A stretch of 41,962 nt of DNA from Phallusia fumigata (lineage: Eukaryota > Chordata > Ascidiacea > Phlebobranchia > Ascidiidae), in the NCBI GenBank assembly GCA_008931825.1, contig QXVZ01006413.1, positions 1 through 41,962 on the forward strand, given 5' to 3'. How positions within the stretch are numbered: position 1 is the stretch's first letter; every line of letters starts with the position of its first letter. Of the stretch, positions 19,918 through 32,643 are shown in pieces. The position numbers and the translations under genes are program-made. The notes beneath the pieces were generated by a model. It did no database searches and had not been told where the DNA came from. It was given only the letters and a program-made list of their open reading frames with translations.

Positions 19918-22900
19918 TCATCTTTTTTCGTTTCCGTACTTTAACTTGTTGATGAGCTTTTTCGGTTTGATTCCGTAGGCCTTGAGGCGCTCGGCATCCA
20001 TATTCGTCACTTTGGCGATATCGGTGTCGTTTTTTCTCCGCGGTTTCTTCTTTCTGGACACAACTCCCTTTTTCCCGTTGATTGAATGCTTGTCGGGCAA
20101 CGACAAAACACGAAGCCGCATTTCGCGTTCTTTTCTGCGGCGCCGCTGTTTCGAATTGAGTTTTGTTTTTTTCGGTGCAAATTCGGCTCCGTCATCTTGC
20201 GAAGCAGTTTTGGCACTGCAATATAAAGGTCAAACGGTTACTTTTGAATTCGGGAAGATAGAAACACGATGCACGGGGCATTCGGTGTACTACAACTCAT
20301 TATGCACTGCGTAGCAAGAACAATACTTTAAGTTTATTTTCCTGATGAAACAATGCTCGGTAGTATTTCAAGCGTTACAGTGACTAACTGCGGAAACTTT
20401 GCTCGTTATGTTGTCATTGACCATTCCCAGAGAACCTTTTAAACCCGAAGCAATAATAATAGTCGCAAAAATATTGCATATTCCCACATGACAACCCCCC
20501 CTACAATTTCGGAGAATCGTGATTCGGGGTTTAATGTTGTTTTTAGCAAAGAAACCACTTTGCATTTGAGCAGCCGAACCCAAATTTGCAATTTTTTTAA
20601 CATAACCATTAAGTAACCGCTGCAGGTTGCCTTGTAGCGAGAACTTGTTCCCATAAAAGAAACGATTCTGTGTAGACAAGAAGCGATTATACGAGCAGCA
20701 AGTAACGCGAAATAAAACACCGGTTGTTCCGAATCCCAGCTTCGCTAATCATGGCTCGTCTTACAAATATGCATCGTACTTCGAAATTCGATCCTTTTTA
20801 CAGTTTTAAGTGCAAACATTTCCCGGTAGAGGAAAAAGGGTACGGTTTCTTTACGCTGTTTTTTCCACAAAAGATTGTGATCGTACGAAATATGGCTTAG
20901 CCCAGGGGTAAAATTACCCTGACAATTGATAACAAAACCAAATGCGCAAAAAACAACCGTGCCCTTTGGCCGGTGGGATGCAGGCAGAACTTTATCCTAA
21001 AGTCGTTGTCAAAATCATTTCGTGTCAAACGTTTTACCATGTTGGTGGGCATTTGGTTTTAAATTAAACAATCAACACATATGATAATTAATGCGACCTT
21101 TGGCGATTTCACTAAAACTGTTTCAAGAGTCGCGAAACAACAAGGGCGTTGGAGAGATTTTTACACGTATGTTTAAGCGGATCACGACCTTCTGGCAACC
21201 AGGAATACAATTTTCGTCTTGAAATCCGTTGTAACGAGCACCCTGGTAAGTAGTTACAAGAGGCTACACAGTGTTAATCACTTGACCGGTAATAACTCAC
21301 CTGACGTGGCCGTCGGTGGCTGGTTTTTCGAAATGCTGTTTCTTTTTTAATCTGGCTTTGCGCGCGAACCGCTTGCGAACCACGATCTCCTCGGGGGCGG
21401 ATCGGTGTTGGACGACACGCTTGAGCGAGCACCAGGCGTTGAGAGTCCGGTTGTCCGCCGACAAAATCTGTGCAAGAGCGGGCGGTGTCAAAATAACCGA
21501 CTTGCCCAAAGGGAGCAAAGTGGGCGCGGTCTTTATGCACGGTAACCTGCAAGGATGACCGATTACCATACTTCGATTTAGTCTTTGTCCTGTGACCGAC
21601 TCCCTGATCATGCGACGCCCGAGATCACAGTGTGCGACTATTGCTTAACCCGAAATTCGATGCGAGATTAAAGTTTTCACATTCCGATAGGAACACCTCC
21701 TCCCGGGGGTGGATGAAAATCGCCATGTTGCATAAGCGTTGGCGTATAAGCTACGCTGTGAGTATAGCATCAATTGTTATGCCCTGCCCCCGCAATTTCA
21801 TGTTCGGCCCTAACAAAAATAAACTGCCAGCCGTGTGCAAAGCTTATGACACCGGAGAATTGCAAAAATGGTTAGTGCAAGATGTAGAGCAACCATCGCC
21901 AATGTAGATCTTATCGTGTGGCGGACTCACGCGATCGTCAAGTGAAGTAAACTAGGCAGCATTTGTTGTGTACGAACCTCGTCGGTTGTGAGTCCGTATG
22001 TTTGTGGAACCACTTTCCTGTACTTGAACCTGCAGGGCATATCACCGATGATGTCTTCGAAGTCCAGCGCGTAATAGTCCTCCAAATATTTGTCAAAACT
22101 GGACGCACCTGTAATAAACGATTGGCATGCAGCCAACATTAAATGTCACCTTTGTACGTAAATTATTTTATCAAACAATATTGTATGCGGGGAGACTCAT
22201 GCACGTCAAAAACACACAGATAAGTTCATTGCTTCAAAGTCGAAAGAAAAGGGCGCTGTACTAAACTTTATTATACAGCTCCCTTATTTTCAAACTGCAA
22301 CGTCCTGTTAGTTGTCCAGCTCTTTATTATTGCAATTACGTTCAAATTGTGCATGTCACAAATGCGTTATATAAGTTATATACGAATAAGGTAAATACTT
22401 GGATCATAAACTGGTTTCTTTTTTGCAACAGCCTCGAAGAAAGCTGATTTCTTCTTGCCACGTTTGTTCACACCGACCGGGTTTTTTACTTTTTTGTTCG
22501 GACGGTTTTCCGGTTCATAATCGCAATCCATCTAGTCAAAAACAGTTTTGGGTCGCAGTCAATAGCATAATGACTTTCTGTAACTATTTTTCGCAAGTTG
22601 TCATTTTCAATCTTAGATGCACCAAATGGAAATACATTGGGGTTCACCCAAGGGTAATTATTAGTTTTCTATTGTCATTCGTCTAATTGTAGACATGGAG
22701 TCGCCCGACAATATTTCCAGCTTCTTTTGGTACTTAGAATGTCGAGCAGCGAACTTGATGATGACACTTAGTTGTTGATATCGTTATGCCCCGAAATTAA
22801 CTTACGTTAAAATTTGGTTGTTCGCAATCGGGAATCAAACTATTTCCATTTTCCAAGCCCTCTTCACCTGCGAACAGCAATCATGCTACTATTACCGAAA

Positions 22901-25900
22901 TTAATTGTTCGTATGTACGGGGCAACTATTATCTATTGAAACAGAAAGTGCAAATCGGTTTCACAATTCGCACTGAAATGAATAGTTTGTACATTGGGCA
23001 CTAATTTTTATTGAAATAAATATTTATTGCAAGCACAAAGCATCGGCTATCTGTAACGTTCTGCAGGTTACCGCCAGTATATTTGTCCCAATCCGGTTCA
23101 TAAATGTCGTCATCAAGATCCGAAAACTCCGGTTTCACGTCATCAGTTTCGTCATAAAACTTTTTATCAAACAAATCCTGTGATAAAACATGGAAAATTG
23201 ACATAAAGACTTGGCAACTGCGAATTAATCATGCAAAAGCCTCAAATATTATTTAGTTGTTACGTCACGCAGCTATTTACTGCCATCTAGCGGTTTGTTA
23301 TTGCAAACAACGGCAGAACTAAAACTAAAATGGTTTCATTTCACTTCAATTTTCTATTTCGTCAAAACATATCGGCAAAGGATTAAGGTTAAAATAAAAA
23401 GTTATATATTGCGAAAGGTTTGTATGCAATATAATATCCAATGTTAACAGGAAAAACAAAGATTCTGTCAACTAACATTATATCTTAACTTCAGTAAAAC
23501 AAGATTTACTAATCCTACCATGTTGCTATTTATGTTTTACTTGACTCGTTTAATTTTTTGCAAAAATTGAGTTACCTTCATTCGTTGGTCATATTCACTT
23601 TCGTTAAAATCACCCTCAAGGTCAATGGCAGAAAACTTGATGTCAGAATTTCCAGTTGCTTCTTCAAGTTTTCTGATTTTGTCCAAGATTTCCTATCAGT
23701 TTGCAAGTTTAAAAATTCAATCTTAACCCAAATGGTACCAGATATAATTTAGATCGAGCCAACTAAGCCGAAAAACAAAACAAGCAACCGCATAAGGTGA
23801 TACATGATGTGCAGAGGTTTAACTACATTCAAAGGTTTTGAGGCCTAATTTTGGCAAGAAACAAGAGCCTTTTGGAATAATTGATTCAGTATAATACCTC
23901 ACGCTTTAGCTGTTTAAGTCGTTTAAGCTCTTCCATCTTTTTTCGTTTTTCATCCTCCTTCCGTGTTTTCCGCTCCTCCCTTTTCTTTTTAGTTTTATTG
24001 TCACTCCTTCTAACCGAATCCCCTATCGTTCTGGGATAGCTTTTTATCTGTGGAAGTTTTAAATTTACGAAACCCATTTCACTAACCGAAACACATTAAC
24101 GTACTAGTTCTGCATTGGGTTCCTCATATCGAAAATTGTACTGTCGCTCAAATGTCTCCTGCTTCTGCACAAACAACCCACCACTACTGTCATTGTCAGA
24201 ATCATCCACATCCAATGCTCTAAAGATGTGCAACAATGTTACAACATTGCCATTTTTAGTTTTTTAAAGGAAGTAGCATAAGTTCTTGAGATAAAAAATT
24301 TCTAAAAAAGACTTTCCAGAAAAATCTTTAAGTCCGTGTCTTATGTTCCTAAAAATAGTTTTGTACATTGTTTCCTTCTAAATATTTTTCACTTAGTTAT
24401 ACAGACATACTCCATATCAGATCCTGCATCATCATCCAAATATTTATGCTGTAAAATGTAATCTCTCAAGAATGTTTCATCTGCTGGCAAATTAGGATCC
24501 CTCCAATAATCATCCAACTCTTCCAAAGTTGACATCTCCTTACTGCTTTCATTTTTCTACAAAAAACAGGTCTTTTTTTTAAAAAACAAGTTGCCCTTGA
24601 GGTCTAGAGAAATTAATAAAAATAAATTTATCCATTTATTTTACTTACACTTTCTCTGTACTTAAAAAGTTCCCCTTCCACATCACTTTCATTTTCCCCT
24701 TGTTTAGTTGCATCAAGTAAACTATTTTTGATTTGAATTAACTCGCTATTGTAACTGCCAGCATCACCATTCAATTCAGTTGTCTCCTCACTTTTGTACA
24801 TCCTAAGGATAACAAGACAAACAATTTGCTACCAGGTTCATAGCACTTGCAAAATCTTTACATCTTAATGTTATCTCTGAAAATTCAGATATTGATACAT
24901 CAGGCATAGAACCATAATATGCTGTTAGTTCTTACCCGCCATGTTTCAGGATTACATCTCTTTCATAATCTTTTAGCAAAACTGGTTTTGTGTTTGATTG
25001 TTCTTTACTTTCTTCATTTTCGTCTGGACTACTCTTGGAAAGAGAAACAAAATGGTTGAAAATACTTAGATTAACAAACAAGCAATGTTTGCATAGTTGT
25101 TTGGAAAAGCTATACAGCACTGTTTCCGTTTTTTTGGCAGAAAGGGGACCGTTGGTTGGTGAACATAGTTGTTTAAATATGGTATGTTACACATGATATT
25201 GACAAAAAGATCAGAAATGTAATCGAAACTAACATTTGTATTTCTATGTACACCTACTGAAGACAAAGGACTGTCTGCAAAAAACATTGTTTCCTTGTTG
25301 TAAATCACGGGATCCTTTCTCTTTAAACATGCTATAGTTTTGAAAAAATCCGTTTCCAACTTCTTGTTGATGGCTTTCGCTTTTTCATCCTCTGACTCAG
25401 ATGAACTACTGCTTACATCCTGCGTTGTTCCATATCTATCTTTTACTGGAAAGTGCATAATGTTAAAGTCACATGTATATACAAGACTGAAGACTTTAAT
25501 AGGTCTGGCTATGTAATGGAGACATTATCGGTTTTAAAAAACAAGAATATGTACACATGTCAAATATTGGTTTATTCAAAGCCATAATTTATTTCCTGTA
25601 CATGATGTCCAATAGTTGTTTTCCATTATTTATTTTTAAATGTCAATGTAAAAAAACAAATAGATATTACTTAAGGTCAATGCAAAAATTAGACTCAACT
25701 AGACTGACATAAAAAGTAGCAATCAGGTGTTTCCTATGCCGGATATCAAAAATAGACAACAAAAATTTTTGGCTAGTAACTTAAATTTATAACAGGTAAA
25801 CAAGATTTTTACATCCCGTAAACAGAACAAATAGTAAGACAAAATGACATACATCTTTGAAGTTCCTCTGCTTTGCGATATCTTTCATACTTTCTTGCAA

Positions 25901-25928
25901 ACGATTTATTAATTGTAAGTTCCTCCAT
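19918..25928 (-). CDS. KRI1: KRI1-like nucleolar ribosome-biogenesis protein, 14 exons, 646 aa
   Basis: Exons, in order of transcription: 25853-25928, 25258-25445, 24936-25033, 24649-24802, 24411-24556, 24105-24219, 23898-24047, 23576-23692, 23072-23177, 22806-22867, 22399-22531, 21978-22108, 21301-21467, 19918-20215. Total 1,941 nt, in frame throughout. Recognised from KRI1 signatures in order: SFARKYERYRKAEELQRLKDRYG-type N-terminus; FFKTIACLKRKDP; VLLKDYERDVILKHGG; LDDYWRDPNLPADETFLRDYIL; NFRYEEPNAEL then SYPR; a Lys/Glu-rich coiled coil; DLEGDF; LEDYYALDFEDIIGDMPCRF with YGLTTDEIL and LNAWCSLKR; and a very basic C-terminus ending LKAYGIKPKKLINKLKYG. Family knowledge: KRI1 acts in the nucleolus with KRR1 in pre-rRNA processing for the 40S subunit. 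Acidic Ser/Asp/Glu tracts are typical. Exon 13 uses an acceptor at 21468 inside a longer open frame. The length is close to the vertebrate protein (about 700 aa). Confidence 0.93.
20216..21300 (-). other. Last and longest KRI1 intron
   Basis: About 1.1 kb between exons 13 and 14. It has a GTGAGT donor next to 21301 and an ATTGCAG acceptor next to 20215. It contains several short open frames but nothing recognisable. Confidence 0.7.
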
Positions 25929-26727
25929 TGTTATGTAGTACAAAACACATTTCAGGCATTTAAAACTTTATTAATGAAAATAACAGCATTTTAGGTAACA
26001 GCAAAGCAGACCCATGCAATAAACTCAAATGTACAATGCAGTTGACATAAAAACGTCCTGTAAATCTGGAAGATTTAGCATTTTAAGAGTAATAATAACC
26101 ATAGCCATACCTTCAGTTTTATTCGCAATTTACGTCACACTCACAACTTTAGTTTGTTTACCACCTTCACTGAATCACGTGTGACAACCGCACATTTACA
26201 CTCCACTCATCTAATTTACAAAAATACGTAGCTCCGGCCCACCAAACGGCACTTAAACGCCAAACAAAAAAAGAAACAACAGTATTTAGAAAATAAGTTA
26301 CATACACTTTTGTTTTTGTATTTGCGGTGCAGCAAATACGTTTGGATTAATATAAACCTCAAAAATCCAAGTTTCGGTCACGCATGAGTAGTTGTTGATT
26401 GGTAACTATTCGTGTCGATTTTCTTGTTATTCTACGTCATGTCATCACAAGCGGGGGCATCGGTACTTGATTGAGTTGAGTAGAGTTTGTTTCGCTTGGT
26501 GAAAGAAATCATAGCGATCCAATTGAAGTCTCACAGAGGGTTTAAATGAATTGACGCCTTTTGCTGGCTGGCAGATTAGACTAAATAACCATAAACGTCC
26601 TCTGATCCTGATGCTTGTATTGTTAAATTTTACTAGTTTTGATAAACGGATGTCTTTGGTCTAAAGAGCTTGTTTGTTCTTTACAGAAAGTGTGTCTTTA
26701 ATTTATAACTGAAGGTTTCATTTTACA
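25929..26727. promoter_or_regulatory. Shared intergenic region between divergent KRI1 and ADPGK
   Basis: The start codons of KRI1 (minus) and ADPGK (plus) are 799 bases apart, head to head. No coding potential is evident between them. A CCAAT-like ATTGG lies at about 26397-26401. This is the arrangement expected of a bidirectional housekeeping promoter, but individual elements cannot be assigned by eye. Confidence 0.55.
26672..26686 (+). promoter_or_regulatory. Candidate 3' splice acceptor before the ADPGK start codon
   Basis: A pyrimidine-rich stretch ends TTGTTCTTTACAG at 26686, 41 bases before the ATG at 26728. It could accept a 5'-UTR exon or a trans-spliced leader. Confidence 0.45.
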
Positions 26728-29230
26728 ATGGGCTATGTAAGCCTACTAATTACCTTAGCGGTTGCAGCAATAGCGGCCACTCTTGCCTATTATGCATGGG
26801 ATGCCGCAACCTTGCTAAGACACATACCAAAGGTGTACCAGTCCAATGATGACATACTTATCGAAGCCAAAGTGGCTCAAGCTTGGACAGAAATCATCTT
26901 TCCTCCTGCTGCAGTCCACAGTTTTAAACGTATTGCAGTTGGGTGAGAAATTTGACAACTTAAAAACTTAGCTAACAACATATAAAACAATACAGAGATC
27001 ACCAAAGCTTAAGTTGACTTAACTAAAACAGTCCTCATAGTTGAAAAGTGACTGTTGTGCAATTTTTTGTATTTTTACCAATCCACCAGCCAAAATTCAG
27101 TTATTATTACATTTTGCCTTCTCCACTTATATCTTACTTTGTTTTAGTGTCAATGGAAATGTGGATCTTATAGTCAAAGGATCAAAACTTATGATGATGC
27201 TCGATGCAAATTCCAACTCCTCCAAAGAAGAAAGTATCGACCACAAGAGCTTGCGGAGTATACAGGATCTCCAAGAAACATTCAAGTACTATCTGTCAAG
27301 GGGTGCTGGTGGGGAAAGATATATGGACACATTTGAAGATTTTCAGACAGTCCTAACTGTGGCCAAAAACATTCCCTCTGTAGAGGTACAGGTGTTTGTG
27401 ATTTGATGTTTTTGTTCATTTTTATCTTTATTTGGTAAAAAAAGCTTGTGTAGAAAAGAACATATTCATAATAAGTCTAACTCTGTCTGTTCATAACTTT
27501 TGGTTTTCTTACTCAATTTTGAGGTGTTATTTGCTTGTTGGCTTCCCAGTTTTTTGGCCAACAGGTGTTAGTTGATTTGGTCTCTCACTTTAACACCTTG
27601 GTTGTTTTTTTTGCTTAAGCAAGTAATTTCACAGTTATCCTGATGTGCATTTTGTTATTTTAGTACTTTATTGGTGGAAATGCAGCTCTTATGGCACAGA
27701 AACTTGCTGTGATGATGCCTGACAATGGAAAAGTGTTGCTTGGGGTTCCAGTTGGCCCTATCCTTAAACCATTGCTACACCCCCTGCTTGTGGTTCCAGA
27801 CAAGCTGCATGTTGATGATGATGAATACCACATGATTTTGGAATATGCAAAGGGAGAAATGTTAGTACAGTTCCTTATTATCTACGTAATGTACCTTCTA
27901 AACTATTGTTTTTATGGTAGATTGTTTGTACATGATACTAAAGTACATATAACTGTGCTTGCTAAAAACAAATTTTTTTTTGTTCAGATGGGCAGGTTCA
28001 GAGGCACCAATTGCATCACGATTTATTTTTTCCCATGACAAAAGTAATTCACAGATGACCACAGTTGAAATATTTGTACAGAGTTTAAAGGAATTTCAAT
28101 CCGACTTAATAATACTGTCAGGTATAAACAGCTTTTTTGATAGAGCCCAAGCTTGTAATGCTGATTGTTTTTCAATTCAAAAACTTTTAATAGGAGCAAA
28201 AAATATTACAGTGCCCAAATATTTAGGTTATTCATGCTAAGAGGTGAATTTACCTTCTGAAATTCAGATTGGCTGTTTATTAATCTCAGATGTTGAAGTA
28301 TTTTATCTGAGCACTTGTCAAACTTTAAAATGTGTAATTTTGTTGAATTTGCAACCAACTGTTCTCCCAAACACATTTACTTTAGGTTTCCATTTGTTGG
28401 AAAGCAATGAAGGTCCATTTTGGAAAAGAAGATTAACTGAAATCACTGTTCAATTAAAATCTATAGCCACAAATATTCCAATCCATGTGGAGTTGGCAAG
28501 TATGGCTAATGCAAATTGTTTGGAGGAAATTTTGATACAGGTAAGCAATGTTCATTAAATGCAATATATTATTGATAAGTTTAGCTTGACATGTTAACAT
28601 TCAGTAACTTAATTTTTCCTAAATTTTTTTATTTCGTCATAAAATAGCAACTTCGAATGGCCTTGGCTGTGTTTGCAGGTGCTGCCAATGGTTCATTCAC
28701 TTGGTCTAAACGAGCAGGAACTGTGGATGGTTTGTCAAATCGGTGGGGGTCCTCATTGCTCTGGCAAAGATTTAAGCTCTCCTCCCAGTATTCCTATTAC
28801 TGCCGATATTCTTCACTGGATGATGGGAAAATATGCCAACAGCAATAGGTCAAGGTTGACCAGAATACACTTTCACACACTACCTTATCACATCACTGCT
28901 GTAAAGGACACATCATCATGGGAAAACCAGGCCTCGTCTGTAGCAGCTGGTGCGCGCATCGCATCAACACAAGCTTGTGATGACCTGGATGGTTTAAAAC
29001 CTCACAAAATGGAGTTGCGAGTGTCTGGTGACATTCAGTTATCCGCACAAAATGGTGTGAACTTAAAACCGGTAACCTTTGACCCAAAAAGTCCAATTGT
29101 TTCGTGGCAACGCGGCGGTGCAACATTTCATTTTAGTCCAGTGCTAGTTTGCCGCAAGCCAGTTAAAACTGTTGGACTCGGCGACGCGATTTCAGCAGTC
29201 GGTTTGTTTTATTCAGGTTACGAACGATAG
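26728..29230 (+). CDS. ADPGK: ADP-dependent glucokinase, 6 exons, 496 aa
   Basis: Exons: 26728-26942, 27148-27385, 27664-27860, 27988-28121, 28386-28540, 28679-29230. Total 1,491 nt, in frame. The length is nearly that of the human enzyme (497 aa). It phosphorylates glucose using ADP rather than ATP and is an ER-associated enzyme in vertebrates. Seen here: an N-terminal hydrophobic anchor (residues about 4-24, SLLITLAVAAIAATLAYYAW); GVNGNVDLIV; the glycine-containing YFIGGNAALMA motif; RFIFSHDKSN; the FQSDLIILSG strand; HVELASMAN; VHSLGLNEQEL; and near the C-terminus GLGDAISA, in which Asp482 is the expected catalytic base of the ribokinase-like fold. All key motifs are intact, so I expect an active enzyme. 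Exon 6 begins at GTGCTGCCA directly after CAG, matching the family's QVxPxV segment. Confidence 0.95.
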
Positions 29231-29386
29231 GCAACAATTCTTTGGGCTGGATTATTACGATGCTATTGCCTTAGCCACTCAGGAAAATGGCCCTAGATGC
29301 GTTTAGTTGCAAATCCCTTTTTGCCCTCTGAAAGGTTGACGTTAAAGAACCTCGTGCTCTTAATCCGGTCCTAAAAGTTTTTTTCT

Positions 29387-29436
29387 AATTGCAATAGTAT
29401 ACTAAATTTTTAAATTGCAATAGTATACTAAATAAA
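29387..29436 (+). terminator. ADPGK 3'-UTR direct repeat and polyadenylation signal
   Basis: AATTGCAATAGTATACTAAA occurs twice, at about 29387-29406 and 29413-29432. The second copy runs into AATAAA at 29431-29436, about 200 bases past the stop codon. The repeat thus sits immediately before the likely poly(A) signal. Confidence 0.55.
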
Positions 29437-32064
29437 TTTACCAGACTCTACTGACACAACAACATGGCTAGGCATAATCTGTGCTTTTTTAATATTTTTT
29501 TTTGATATTTACAAGTTTCTACCCCAAAGTCGCAGTTAAACAATCCTTCACTACCAGACAAACATATAACTACAGACACACAAACGCGCTTTTTTTACAC
29601 ATTAACTCAACACATTTACGGTCGATTCTATGTCTCATATTCAATCCAATATTCGGGTCTGCATGAGGTTGTGGTTGGTACCTCGCACGTCTTGCGTACG
29701 GTTGCCAATTTCAAAAATTCAAAACACACTGCCGGCCAACACAGCACTCCCAAACAGGTCCAAATTGGATGATTTTTTAGATTAAAATGCCGTTAAAAAT
29801 ATTTTTCGCCTATATGTTAAAATTTGAAACTACGTTTTTATTAATGAATTTGCACAATCCCGTAAATGATTTGGATCCCCAGAGATGTCGCGTGTAAAAA
29901 ATTTGACTGGGTTCTTCTTATTCCATTTTGACGAAAAATTTAATCCCAAAAGTGCAATAGTAGAGACAATATCCCTGCTTCAACTGGGTTCTTTTTTATA
30001 CGTTATTCCGTACTTATACAAATTAGTTGTGGCAAACTAGTTTTTACTTTGTACTTCTGTGTGAACTTGGCCACCGCTCTTTCGTTTTCAAATATACGGC
30101 GCTCGTAGGATAAATGACATATTCTGTATTTGACTTCAGCTGACCACCGAAAACAACCCAAACTTTTTTGGTTTCAACTTATTACTGCGTTTTATATCTT
30201 GCTGCGCTTACACCCCATACTGCTAGTGAAATGCTGCTAGAAAATTCTCCTAATACACACATACTGACTTCAGTTTTTGCAGTCCTATTTACCTTGCAAA
30301 TTACATCATAATATTCAGAGTAAAGCTTTGTATCTTATGCAACAACCGATTTGTAGTGTATGTTCTGTACTATCATTCCGCATTATTTTTATGTTATCTA
30401 TTGGTATGCGCCTTGCTGCGACATCTACCTAGTTTAGGTATATCTAGAAAATGTTACTTTGAAAAATGTCGCTGGTTGGTGTCCTTGCGCTAGTTGGTTT
30501 TTTTTTCAACCTGCGAAACGCACGTTAAAATTTTGCCCGAATAAATTCGAGTATGTTTCTGACTTCGAAGTATTGCAATGGAGAACTATATTCACTGTAG
30601 CAAAATTTCAAATGCGGATTGTCAACATTGACATCAGTCAGGTGGAAAACGAATGACTTCGCATGTCGGATTTGATTGAAAGAGAACTTGTTCTAAAAAT
30701 AAAACCACGACCACACCTGAAAATCCAGAGAGCTTATTACAACACTTATGCAGTTCAGGCATACAATCACAATTTGACAGTAACTAAGGCATGATTGCCG
30801 TGCACTTTCATGAAGCCAAAATTTGCATAGCGCAGTCCCCAAATAAGGTAAAGTTAACCAAAATTTATGTTATTTTGGTTTATAATACAGCAAAAATTTC
30901 AATAGCACATTGAAAATGCTTTCTTAATCAAATAATTTTAAAACCTGTATTAGTATTTAATGGTTGCTAGAATAACTGAATGGAAAGCTCTATGTTAAAT
31001 GTACAACTCATGTTGTTTTCCGGTTGTTTAAGTTGGCACTAAACTCCCTATACTTCATTGTTTAGAATTATTGTTTAGAAATGTACCCTTCGCCGTAAGG
31101 TACCTATGCAAAAAATGCAATCCTAAAAATCATCAAAAGGGATGGTACGCCCTTCGCAAAGAGTTACATGGCACGCGCGCGGCTCGATACGGACCGTACC
31201 GCGTCTTATCCTTAACTATATATGGCAGTATATCGCATACAACGTTATGATACGCAGCAAAAATAATCAAAAGGTGCGGTGGTACACCCTTTATTACGTA
31301 CGTACCGTCCTATTTTAGCATTGGTCGCGATGGACTGCGCATCAAAAATATTACCTGGTGCGCTTGAAACTAACAGAACTAACTGCCAAGGATTATGCAT
31401 GGTGAGATCTAAGCGCAAAATTTGAAACATGATGCAGGGAGAAGTGAAAATTTACACAAAATCATTTGCGAAAAACTGTCTATAAATGAAGTCTATAGCC
31501 TATTAATTTTATATTCGTGAAAATTTGTTTTAACTTAGAAGGGAAGTGTTCAATACCGGATGGTTTTTAAAATGACTGACAACGAAAGGTCACACACTAA
31601 TGTGTTGTAACCACACAGAAGTCATGTTGTCATCTCGGCACGGGTGTATTGAGACAATAAAACAACTTGTGTTTGATCATGAACATGTAATTTTACAACC
31701 TAGTTATCCACAGCGTGTTGCTAATGTTCGGTTTTAATGGCCTATCATTTCTTGTTTAATAACCACCATGCTGTCTGCCAAACAGTAACTAATCGTGGGA
31801 ATGTTTGCGGATAAAGTTTTTAAAGCTATTTGAGTTCAATAAACTGAATCAATAAACTTTTTTATTCATTTCCCCAGTTCAACACTTTCGGGAGCATCAC
31901 TCAAAATTCCAACTTTTTGAAATTATTTTGCAATTACCTCTTTTATTTTGTTCACTGACTAAGGAAACAACTGAAACAGTAAACTAAAGCGTTGTTCAGG
32001 GGCAAACCATCACCCAAGGAAACTAAAACTGTAAAAGGCAATAATTCACTTCGTTTTTCGATGT
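29437..32064. other. Spacer without a supported gene
   Basis: AT-rich, with only short open frames. There is a weak direct repeat around 31120-31160 and 31258-31297 (ATCAAAAGG...GGTACGCCCTT against ATCAAAAGG...GGTACACCCTT), probably an old repeat. Nothing else was recognised. Confidence 0.55.
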
Positions 32065-32069
32065 TTATT
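32064..32069 (-). terminator. Polyadenylation signal overlapping the stop codon of the knottin-like gene
   Basis: On the minus strand the final codons read CAA TAA followed by AC, so AATAAA (32064-32069) contains the stop codon. The 3' UTR would be only about 10-30 bases long. Confidence 0.55.
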
Positions 32070-32643
32070 GAGTTTCGAAAATTAATCGAGGTGCGCACAG
32101 AGTTGTCCAACTTGTTCCACTCACATAAAGCCTAAAAATAAAACATTAGGTAGATTCTGGTAAGCTCGGACCCAATATACTAGACTGTAATAAAACTTAC
32201 GCGCATATAACGTTTGGGTACCCACAACAGTCAGTGGATGTGTAGCAAACATTGCCGATGTCACTACAGAAAGGTAATTCGCTACTTGAATGCGATGATA
32301 TAATTTCTTGTATCGCCGGATCTTTCACGTCTTCTATTGGGATGATAGAATGTTTTGTATCCAAATCACTATAAACGTTCAGTCACAAATTTATTGTCAG
32401 TGTTGGGACTGCAAAAATATGGGAACTTACCTGCTGGCGGCAGACATTTTGGCGAGTGAGACTAACTGCTTCCATTGTGGGTAGGCCTGGAAAATTAATT
32501 AATTAAAGTAAATCAGATGAAATACTGACAAATCTATGGTCTAAACTTGGATTTGGATCACTAAACGCAATATTAAAACAACTAAATTTTCTTACCTTTG
32601 AAATTGGGAGGAAGATCAAAACGATAAACAAATACCGATGCAT
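32065..32643 (-). CDS. Small secreted cysteine-rich peptide precursor, knottin-like, 4 exons, 112 aa
   Basis: Exons: 32596-32643, 32431-32486, 32201-32368, 32065-32131. Total 339 nt, phases consistent, GT/AG at every join. The start (MHRYLFIVLIFLPIS) is a clean signal peptide; an in-frame ATG 13 codons upstream is less likely to be used. Residues about 20-67 form a cysteine-free, acidic propeptide-like region. The six cysteines are all in the C-terminal third, at residues 69, 76, 82, 83, 90 and 103, spaced C-x6-C-x5-CC-x6-C-x12-C. This is the order of an inhibitor-cystine-knot (knottin) fold. Such peptides serve as channel modulators, protease inhibitors, antimicrobials or hormones. Nothing here decides which, and no dibasic cleavage site precedes the first cysteine. 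I know no named homologue. Confidence 0.72.

Larger units (their letters stand above)
18189..20267. repeat. Duplicated contig ends around N19227 (18189-19226 and 19228-20267)
   Basis: These are two copies of about 1.04 kb with roughly 1% differences, including small indels (18302 against 19341 region). They contain the whole last exon of KRI1 (18877-19174 and 19918-20215). A reader should count this exon once. One difference is missense: Lys-Lys-Val in the left copy and Lys-Lys-Gly in the right. Confidence 0.88.

Noticed and set aside
21468-21552. Upstream extension of KRI1 exon 13 in another frame
   Set aside because: The acceptor at 21468-21469 joins ACC GAC GAG to ATT TTG in phase and restores the family motif YGLTTDEIL. 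The extension would shift the frame.
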